DNA from: Pelagophyceae sp. CCMP2097
Lineage: Eukaryota; Sar; Pelagophyceae
Assembly: GCA_026770575.1 (NCBI GenBank)
Contig: MU657301.1
Coordinates: 53,913-68,155, forward strand
Direction of reading: 5' to 3'
DNA length: 14,243 bases
The notes under the pieces were generated by a model, which saw only the letters and a program-made list of their open reading frames with translations, searched no databases and was not told where the DNA came from. The translations under genes and the position numbers were made by a program. Below, one piece after another: positions 7,923-14,243 of this stretch (the first letter of the stretch is position 1; every line of letters begins with the position of its first letter).

Positions 7923-10034
7923 ATGCGCAAGTTGTCGTCGCCTTTCTCCGCGTCTTCCGCCAGGGGCCCGCGCTGCTGCCGCATCTTGTCCGCCGTCTGC
8001 CAGGTGCGGCAGATGACCTCGCCGATCCGGCCCATGGCCTGCGAGTCGCTGGAGATGATGCTAATGGCGCCCATGTCGTGCAAAATGTCTTCCGCCGAAA
8101 TCGTCTCGCCACGGATCCGAGACTCCGCAAAGGCCACGTCCTCCGGGATGGACTTGTCGAGGTGGTGGCAGACCATGAGCATGTCTAAATGCTCCTCGAC
8201 GGTGTTCACCGTGAAGGGGCGCGTCGGGTTCGTAGACGACGGTAACACGTTCAGCTCGGAGCAAATCTTGATAATGTCCGGCGCGTGGCCGCCGCCGGCG
8301 CCCTCTGAATGATAAGTGTGGATCGTGCGGCCTGCAATAGCGGCAATGGAGTCGTCGACGAAGCCAGACTCGTTCAAAGTGTCCGTGTGGATGGTCACCG
8401 CGATGTCGTGCTCGTCGGCAAAGGCCAAACACGCGTTAATCGCCGCTGGCGTCGTGCCCCAGTCCTCGTGCAGCTTGAGGCCACACGCCCCCGCGGTGAC
8501 GACCTCGAGGAGGCCCGTCGGGTCGGACGTGTTGCCCTTGCCGGAAAACCCAAAGTTCAGCGGGAAGACGTCCGTCGCGCGGAGCATCATCTCGACCTGC
8601 GACGGGGCGGGCGTGCATGTCGTCGCGCACGTCCCCGACGCCGGGCCCGTCCCGCCACCGTACATTGTCGTAATCCCCGACGAAATCGCTTCCGGGATCT
8701 GCTGCGGGCAGATGAAGTGAATGTGCGCGTCGATGGCCCCCGCCGTGACGATGAGGCCTTCTGCTGCAATCGCCTCCGTGTTGACGCCGACGACCATGCC
8801 CGGCGTGACGCCGTCCATGCAGTCCGGGTTCCCTGCTTTGCCAATCCCCACAATCAAGTTCCCTTTGATCCCGATATCCGCCTTGACGATGCCGAGCTTG
8901 GCGCAGACGATGAGAGCGTTGGTGATGACCACGTCCAAGGCATCAACGGAGGCGACGCCCGTGGCCTGGCCCTGGCCCTCGCGCAGCGTCTTGCCGCCGC
9001 CAAACTTGCATTCGTCTCCGTAGACCCCAAAGTCCTTCTCGACGCGCAGCCACAACGCCGTGTCGCCGAGGCGCACGCGGTCGCCCGTCGTCGGGCCGTA
9101 CGTGGCCGCGTAGTCGAGGCGCGGCACTCGCTTTGGCGCGCCCGGCGGCGCGGGGAAGCCCAGCGGCGCGTCGCCAAAGCCGCGCGATCGCACGCGCGCC
9201 ATCACCTCGGCGCGCCGCGCCTCGGAAGCCTCGCCGTCGACGAGCAGGTTGCCCGACTTTACGATTTTGCGGCCGCCGATGGCGACCAAAGTGACAGTCT
9301 TGGAGTCTCCAGGTTCAAACCGCACGGAAGACCCACTGGCCACGTCGAGGCGGAGGCCGTAAGACTGCTCGCGGTCGAAGACGAGCGCCTTGTTCGTCTC
9401 GATGAAGTGGAAGTGCGATCCGACCTGGATGGGCCGGTCTCCCGAATTGACGACGCAGAGCTCGAAACGATTCCGGCCCGCGTTCAGCTCGATGGTCCCC
9501 TCCAGCGTCTCGTACGCGCCCGGCGCCATCACGTCCTCGTTGTCGCCGAAGACCGCCAGCGCGGGCACCGGCCTATGGAAGCGTCCGCGCGGCTCGGGCG
9601 GGCCCCGACTCACAGGAAGGATCCATGCAACGCGAGCTCGAGTTCGCCGTCGAGGGTGCAGATGGGCGAATGGATCGTCAGTAGCTTGGTCCCGTCGGCG
9701 AACGTGCCCTCGACCTGGACCTCGTCGAGCAAAGCGGCGACGCCCGGGAGCACCTGCCGCGACCCGAGGAGCCGCTTGCCTTTTTCCATCAGCGTCGCGA
9801 CCGAGTCGCCGTCGCGGATGAACTCGAGGCACACGCTCGCCAGCAGCGCCACCGCCTCAGGCTCGGAGAGGCGCAGGCCGCGCGCCAGCCGCTTCTGCGC
9901 GACGGCGCCGCATTGGTGCCTGCAGACGACAGTGACCGGCGCGCAAGCGGCCATATGGCAAAGGGAGGCCGGTATTCGACGCGTGCAGGCACTCACAGCA
10001 GCAGGTGGTCGATCTCGCGCGGGGTCAGCTTCAT
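7418..10034 (-). CDS. URE: Urease, single-chain eukaryotic type
   Basis: Cytosolic nickel enzyme that hydrolyses urea to ammonia and carbamate, feeding nitrogen assimilation. Three exons, 10034-9997 (38 nt), 9919-9614 and 9572-7418, with introns of 77 and 41 bp, give 832 residues; jack bean urease has 840. The chain is fused in the order gamma ([13 protein letters not shown] to LALHGSFL, 1-115), beta (about 120-230, with [11 protein letters not shown]) and alpha (from [14 protein letters not shown] to the conserved end YFLF). Active-site residues are present: the HIH pair (398, 400), the carbamylated lysine in GLKLHEDWG (K481), [24 protein letters not shown], flap cysteine C583 in MVCHHLD and D624 in [11 protein letters not shown]481, C583 and D624 were located by codon count; the His pair by the constant offset of 9 from jack bean. 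Both joins restore conserved sequence exactly. No accessory gene (UreD/F/G type) is in the window. Divergent from the gene at 10222. Confidence 0.98.
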
Positions 10035-10221
10035 CGGAAGGTGTGGTGCGCAGCGCTCGGGGCCGGGCCCGCTTCTAAAGTTGACGTGCCTCCAAATCCC
10101 TTGCATGAATTTGAAGAAATCCTTCGAGGGCCGGGGAACTGCCTCCTCCAACTTGCTCGACTGAGTCTGATTCCTTTCGAATCCCGGCGGCTCTTCATCG
10201 GCGCGGCGAGGCCCAGCGGCG
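10035..10221. promoter_or_regulatory. Probable bidirectional promoter of urease and the acidic coiled-coil gene
   Basis: The 187 bases separate the divergent starts of urease (-, 10034) and the next gene (+, 10222). No clear TATA box or repeated operator is visible; a moderately AT-rich patch lies around 10090-10130. The promoter call rests on gene orientation only. Nitrogen control of urease is common in algae, but no element for it can be named here. Confidence 0.4.
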
Positions 10222-11380
10222 ATGGACGGCGGCGAGATTGATGAGCGGACTCGGCAGGTCGTGCTCGTGGCGCTGCTCCGCGCAGTTTCAGATCTTAAGT
10301 CAATTCTGAACGCGCAGGAGCGCGGTGCGCCCCCGGACCTCGGCCGCCGGGCGCGCCCCAGAAAGGCGCGGCCGCGCGCGGGATCACGCGCACCGCAGGC
10401 GTGCTCAAGGACATGACGCTGACGCGGCGCATGCACCCGCTCATCCTCTCGATTGGCATCCGACTCGCGATCCACGTGCGTCCTGCTGCGGCGCCGGGTG
10501 GCCACGACTGTGCGATGCAGGACCACGACGTCAAGGACACCGAGGAGAACTCGGACGAGCACCTTTCCATGAAGCACCAGCTGCTGGCCGAGCTGGTCCG
10601 CCTCGTGCGGCCGCTCGACGCGACCGGTGCGGCCGCTCGACGTCTCAGGCGTGCGCCGGGGCCCGCAGGGATAGTGTAGGCCTGGCGCGCGGGACTTCTA
10701 CCGAGTCGGACGATCAGTACGAAGACGATTTTGAGGATGACGATATGATCATGTGCGTTCGGGCCGCGCGGCCGCCGCAGCCGCAAGGACGCGCCGACCG
10801 CAGGCCCGCGGAGGACGCGGCCGACGGCTACTTGCGCGACAACGAGTTTGAAGGGTGAGGCTCGCCCCGCGACGACGGTCGCGCACGCTTCTTTGTAGCG
10901 CAAATGGCTACCGGGACGACGACGACGACGATGACGATGACGATGATGATGACGATGACGATGTCGACGATGACGACGAGGGCGGCGGCGGCGAGGGCGG
11001 CGGCGATCAGGGCCGTTTGATGGAGCTGGCGCGCGGCCGGCGTCTCTCGGCGAGCCGATCGACGGAGGCATCCTGTCGCGGCCGCCTCTGAGCGCCCCCT
11101 CGTAGGCGCGGACAGTCCTGGAGCAGAAGGAGGTGCTGCAGCGGAAGATGGACCACGTGAAGGAACAGCTGCGCGCGCTGCAAGAACTCAAGGCGTCTTG
11201 CCAGACCAAAATCGGTGCGATGCACTCCGTTCGCCGGACGGACGCGCGGCCGGGACCGCGGGCGCGTCAGGCGACCTCGACGGCGACGACGACGGCGCCA
11301 CGACGGCCGTCCCGGACAGCGGCGACGAAGGAGACTCCGACCTGGACGACGCCGTAGTTTGCGGCGTCCATCGGCGTTGA
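10222..11380 (+). CDS. Uncharacterised acidic coiled-coil protein, about eight small exons
   Basis: I do not recognise this family. A consistent model joins 10222-10324, 10399-10475, 10521-10626, 10680-10752, 10804-10854, 10899-11041, 11116-11214 and 11271-11380 in one frame, with introns of 44-74 bp, for 253 residues. Order of parts: a helical N terminus (MDGGEIDERTRQVVLVALLR), a segment with MKHQLLAELVRLVRPL, an acidic patch (DDQYEDDFEDDD), a long aspartate run with a Gly/Glu stretch, a predicted coiled coil (EQKEVLQRKMDHVKEQLRA and on), then an acidic C terminus. Splice junctions 1-5 and 7 look good (GTGCGY, GTGCGG or GTGAGG donors, AG|G or TAG|C acceptors). The sixth donor (11042, GTCTCT) is weak, and 11013 is an alternative. 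The C terminus could also change if an intron starts at 11354. Composition suggests a scaffold or chromatin/cytoskeletal linker, but that is only a guess. Confidence 0.5.
10914..10980 (+). repeat. GAC/GAT microsatellite coding an aspartate run
   Basis: An almost pure GAC/GAT repeat encodes about 20 acidic residues broken by one valine, then glycine/glutamate. Mixed GAC and GAT codons suggest selection for aspartate rather than simple slippage alone. Length is likely variable between strains. Confidence 0.85.
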
Positions 11381-12176
11381 AACGACTGAGACTGCGCCCG
11401 TCCCTATCTCAAGAGCGACGCTAGGCGCAATCGGCGTGATCGTATCCGTCGCGCGGGCGGCCGAGCTCTTCAAAGGGCACTCGGCCGAACTCCGCGCACC
11501 ACCAGTCTTTCCCGTCGGTCTCCTCTCTTGAAAAAGCGCATCGACCCTAGTCAACTAACACTCACTGTCTGCAAGGAGCCGCGCTGTGCTTCCGGGACCC
11601 GAGCCGGCGGCGCATCGGTGAGGCCCCGGTCAGGGGAGAGCGGGCGTGTGCACACAGCCATCTCTATAGTACGTCACTGCGCGGCGCGAGCCTGAAGGCA
11701 CACGCCGCGGCGCCGGCGCTGTCAAGCGCTGGCCGGCGAGCGGCGCAGCTGAGCGGCGCCGCGCCGCGCGCGGCGCTAGCGCTGAAATCAAATTAATTAG
11801 CGCTGATTTGGCGATCGTTCTCAGATTTTGCTCCCAGGGCCCTAGGGCAGGGCGCGCCGCAGCGCGACGGGACCCATGCGCGCTCCGGGGCAGATTCCGT
11901 GCGGCGCGCAGGTCGACGCGTCGTCGCGGCGGGCGGTGTCCGCGTCGCAGGTCCAATGGGGTCACTGCCACTCTGCTGTCACGAAAGATATCCGAGCGCG
12001 CCCCAGCGTCAATCATACGTCTCGCTGTCCACCCACCAGGGGCGCAGAACCGTGATGCATACGTCCGGGGGACACGCGATACATACGCCCGTGGAGTCGA
12101 CGCCCGTGCACTGCACGGCCGTGGGGGCCGCACTCAAGCCTTTGCGCCCGGGCGGGGTCGACACGGTCGCTTGCAG
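11381..12176. other. Long noncoding or unresolved stretch
   Basis: No gene is firmly supported across these 796 bases. Contents: a short open frame after a possible acceptor at 11424 (tail of the upstream gene or chance); a strong-looking donor GTGAGG at 11618 without any ATG before it; a palindrome-rich block at 11761-11810; and ATG 11876, which begins 25 codons ending at a phase-compatible donor (11951, GTCCAA) that could be the first exon of the next gene. Antisense frames are open through the GC-rich part but show no known family. Confidence 0.45.
11761..11810. promoter_or_regulatory. Composite palindrome and direct-repeat block
   Basis: A perfect 16-base palindrome GCGCCGCGCGCGGCGC (11761-11776) is followed directly by two copies of TAGCGCTGA (11777-11785 and 11798-11806) around the 8-base palindrome AATTAATT (11791-11798). 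AAATCA (11785-11790) and TGATTT (11804-11809) form a further inverted pair. The AT-rich core stands out from its GC-rich surroundings. It could be a regulatory site or part of a dispersed repeat; function is unknown. Confidence 0.45.
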
Positions 12177-13098
12177 GACCACACGTTTTCGGGCATCATG
12201 TTCGACGTGCGGTGCAAGGGCCTGCTGCCACTGGACTACGTGGAGGTGACTTCGGTGTCGGTGCGCGGCGACCTCGGGCCGATGGCCGTCTTCTGCACTC
12301 GAGAGGCCGCATCCTTCGAGGGCCGGCACGGCGACCCGAGCGCGTGGGCGGAGGTCTACCGCGGCGATCACGCGCCGTCCATGCAAGCCATGGTCCCGCT
12401 CCGCCTCGCGGAGCCGTTCCGCGTGCGCGCGGGCGAGACGCGCGGCGTCTACGTGCACTCGGCGCGATCCGACTCGGACGGCGAGGCCCCTGATTCCGTC
12501 GTCTACGCCTCGCAGCGGTCGTTTGAGAGTAGTTCCGATTCGTTTCTGGCCATCCTCCCGGGCATGGCGCACACGTCCCCGACGCCCTTTTCCGACGTCG
12601 GGTAAGACCCCAACAAGTCGAAACGCGGCGAGAGCCGAGCTAGGTACTGGCCCTTTGGCTCGGCGTGGCGGCCCTACCGCGAATTCGTGGGGTCCGTCGA
12701 ATTCGGCGTCCGCTTCGCCTGCTGGTGCGTGTCCCCATGGGCGCGCGCTCCGTTTTTGGGCCCGAGGGTCCCGCGGTAGGAACCCGGACCGTTTGACGCA
12801 CGCGCGGTTCCCGCGGATGTTTCGAGAAATGGTGCGCCACGTGCTTCTCTGCCACGCGCGCACGTCGAGCCTCCTCGGGCGCATCCCGCTCGCGGCGCTG
12901 CATTACATCCTTAACATGTGCGCATGGGACTGGGCCTACTTCCCCGGCGCCGACGCGCTCCTCTGCGCGCAGCGAGACGCCTCGCTGGACGCGCGACACG
13001 ACCTTCGAGGCGAGCTCGTAGCCTGCCGAGACGTCTTCGCCGCGACGGTCCACCTCGCGCGAGGCACCATCGCGACGGCGCGCAGCCGCGCCGAGTAA
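12177..13098 (+). CDS. Uncharacterised algal beta-rich domain protein, 5' end unresolved
   Basis: Exons 12177-12601, 12644-12724 and 12780-13098 join in phase (introns 42 and 55 bp; donors GTAAGA and GTGCGT, acceptors TAG|G) into 274 residues plus whatever precedes the acceptor at 12176. The first exon has alternating short hydrophobic strands starting GIMFDVRC and passing VEVTSVSVRG, AWAEVYRGDHAPS and RVRAGETRGVYVHSA. This resembles, from memory, a large stramenopile family whose members read roughly MFDV...W...FYVT; I cannot name a fold. After HTSPTPFSDVGYWPFGSAW comes an alpha-helical end (MVRHVLLCHARTSSLLGRIP, then LHYILNMCAWDW), faintly like an F-box or SOCS-box helix set. An in-frame ATG occurs at 12198, but the domain begins before it, so an upstream exon is likely; 11876-11950 would fit in phase. 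It is convergent with the Churchill gene. Confidence 0.72.
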
Positions 13099-13236
13099 AC
13101 TGTGACCTTTTGTCCCTTTCAAGCCTCGAAGGCGGCTCTACATCTACCTTTTGTCCCTTTGCGGCCTCGGACGCGGAGACGTTCTCGGGAGGCGTTGGAC
13201 AACATTTCAGGCTTTGGACAACATTTCACGTACGTT
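13099..13236. repeat. Convergent gap with two pairs of direct repeats
   Basis: The gap between two convergent genes is largely repeats. A 31-base unit starting ACCTTTTGTCCCTTT occurs at 13105-13135 and 13146-13176 with about five mismatches. A 15-base unit TTGGACAACATTTCA occurs exactly twice at 13195-13209 and 13214-13228. Both pairs would lie in the 3' untranslated region of the upstream gene. They may be part of a dispersed repeat family. Confidence 0.75.
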
Positions 13237-13871
13237 CTATTCCCAGTCTGCGTCGTCGTTCGCATCCTCCATGCCACGGTCGGCGAGGGCCGCCTTTGCG
13301 AGGAGCGCGCTCGCGCCGTCGTGCTCGGGTATTCGCGAGTCGGTCATGATGTCGTCTCCGTCGAGGTTCATTGTGCCGGACAAAGCGTGCGCGAGCGACG
13401 CCGTCTCCCGGTAGAATTCAAAGTTGCCGCGGAGCTTTGAAGCGTCGATGGGGCGCTCGAGCTCGGGCGCTGTCTGGATGGAAGCGCCGCCGGCGAACAT
13501 GGCCAGCGCGGGCCGCTCGTCGACACCGCGGCCGCAGAGGCCGCACTCCATGATCCAGCGCCGCGTCGTAGCGTCGATGGCGTACTTGTGCCAGTGTTTG
13601 GCGACGACGTGGGAACATTCAGAGCACTCGTGGTCGAACTCCGTCTCCTCCGTCTCCTCGCCGTCGTCGGCGTCGTCGGAAGAGTTGCGCCGCGCCGCCC
13701 GCGGCATGGACCTACGCGCGTCGGACGATGCGTGCCGCTCTCCGACGCGCCTCGAGCCGCGCACCTCGACCCGCAGTGAGCGCAGCCGGCAAAGTTCGAA
13801 AAATAGCACCCGCCGTCGAGGCACACCGACCCGCGCGCCGAGAAGGGCGCCTTGCAGCACCGCGGACACAT
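13237..13871 (-). CDS. CHURC1: Churchill-domain zinc-binding protein
   Basis: Homologue of Churchill (CHURC1), a small zinc-binding protein studied as a developmental regulator in vertebrates; its role in algae is unknown. Exons 13871-13765 and 13711-13237, joined across a 53-base intron (donor GTGCGC, acceptor GCGTAG), give 193 residues. The first exon reads MCPRCCKAPFSARGSVCLDG and then NFAGCAHCGSR, very like human MCGDC...GNICLENG...NFTGCAVCNKR. The second exon gives FDHECSECSHVVAKHWHKYA and MECGLCGRG, matching YDHLCKNCHHVIARHEYTF and MLCLLCGKA. Zinc ligands are visible at C2/C5, C30/C33, C65/C68, H70, H75 and C92/C95. Human Churchill has about 112 residues; here an acidic insert (46-60) precedes the second half and a C-terminal extension of about 95 residues follows, with no recognised motif. 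Neither a signal peptide nor a membrane segment is seen. Confidence 0.93.
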
Positions 13872-14243
13872 GCCCGCGAGGACCGCGCGGTGGAAGGCCC
13901 CCGGTGGAGAGGGCGCGGTCTGAACCGCACGTGGGAAGCGTCCTTAGCGTCTTCCAAGGCAGGCCTTCCAAGAAAGGAAAGGCTCGGAAACCGGAAATCG
14001 CTGAAACAACAGATCAGCGGCGAAAAGTAGCAATTGAAAAGTAGAACATGAGTCTAGGGATTCCTAGTCTACTAGTACAAGGGGTATCGGCGATAAAGCC
14101 GATCTCAATGGGCGCAAGTTTGTGCCTCCCAGAGGCCGCCTGCGGGGGTGGGCGTGGTCGCTATGGGCCTCCCTGCCCCCCGGGGTGTCCGTGACATGAT
14201 CAGCCTCGAGGAGGGCGCCTTGCAAGGGCGTGAACAAGCGTTT
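13872..14243. other. Upstream noncoding stretch at the right edge
   Basis: No gene is supported in these 372 bases, which lie upstream of the Churchill gene and probably hold its promoter and leader. Composition drops in GC at about 13960-14110. A cluster of small hairpins occupies 14054-14136. A 13-base string TGCAAGGCGCCCT of Churchill exon 1 recurs on the minus strand near 14212-14224; I take it as chance or a small duplication. Confidence 0.45.
14054..14136. other. Cluster of four short hairpins
   Basis: Inverted repeats follow one another: CTAGG/CCTAG (14054-14067), ATCGGC/GCCGAT with loop GATAAA (14086-14103), GGCGCA/TGTGCC with loop AGTT including one G-U pair (14111-14126), and GCCTC/GAGGC (14124-14136, overlapping the previous one). 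The density suggests structured RNA or a protein-binding array, but no known RNA family is recognised. Confidence 0.4.

Noticed and set aside
9300..9325. tRNA-like T-loop string GGTTCAAACC
   Set aside because: It lies in a urease exon on the opposite strand and has no cloverleaf partners.
7418..10034. Bacterial-type urease operon or contaminant
   Set aside because: Gamma, beta and alpha are fused in one chain and two GT...AG introns interrupt conserved sequence, which fits a eukaryotic nuclear gene.
8309..10078. Plus-strand open frame of 589 codons across the urease
   Set aside because: It is antisense to well-conserved urease exons and crosses both urease introns; its Arg/Asp-rich translation shows no family.
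11630..12133. Minus-strand open frame with a C-terminal Arg/Ala-rich sequence
   Set aside because: It has no recognisable domain and passes through the palindrome block; openness is explained by high GC. A real gene cannot be fully excluded but is not supported.
1..14243. CRISPR array, prophage or other defence cassette
   Set aside because: There are no regularly spaced identical repeats with unique spacers and no phage or defence proteins; the content is ordinary eukaryotic nuclear genes.

Overview
The window looks like nuclear DNA of a compact, GC-rich unicellular eukaryote, most likely a photosynthetic stramenopile of the pelagophyte (Aureococcus-like) type. Seen directly: seven of the eight protein genes are interrupted by very short spliceosomal-type introns (about 41-133 bp, GT...AG, many donors GTGAGT or GTGCGT). 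The urease is the fused single-chain eukaryotic form. Other genes encode eukaryote-specific nuclear proteins: a DOT1-type histone methyltransferase, an RS-rich splicing protein and a Churchill zinc protein. The pelagophyte placement rests on remembered resemblance of the protein at 12177-13098 to an algal family and is tentative.

Layout. 1-356: noncoding, with one copy of an inverted repeat. 357-1867 (+): DOT1-like methyltransferase with two ubiquitin-interacting motifs. 1868-2257: noncoding, repeat-like. 2258-4096 (+): intronless secreted arylsulfatase K-like enzyme. 5101-4125 (-): carbonyl-reductase-type short-chain dehydrogenase, convergent with the sulfatase and only 28 bp from it. 5315-7278 (+): CLASRP/SFRS16-like splicing factor, whose RS tail lies on an exon with no start codon of its own. 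10034-7418 (-): complete urease in three exons. 10222-11380 (+): an unrecognised acidic coiled-coil protein in about eight small exons. 11381-12176: noncoding, with a palindrome-rich block. About 12177-13098 (+): an unknown beta-rich domain protein, 5' end unresolved. 13099-13236: paired direct repeats. 13871-13237 (-): Churchill-domain zinc protein. 13872-14243: noncoding, with a cluster of hairpins.

The genes do not form a pathway; this is ordinary dense eukaryotic gene packing with divergent pairs (5101/5315 and 10034/10222) and convergent pairs (4096/4125, 7278/7418, 13098/13237). Urease and a secreted sulfatase fit a planktonic alga that uses dissolved organic nitrogen and sulfated compounds. 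The observation most worth following is the DOT1-like enzyme with an N-terminal tandem UIM pair, which would join a histone H3K79-type writer to a ubiquitin reader in one chain. All exon joins were read by eye from frame, phase and homology and have no transcript support here.
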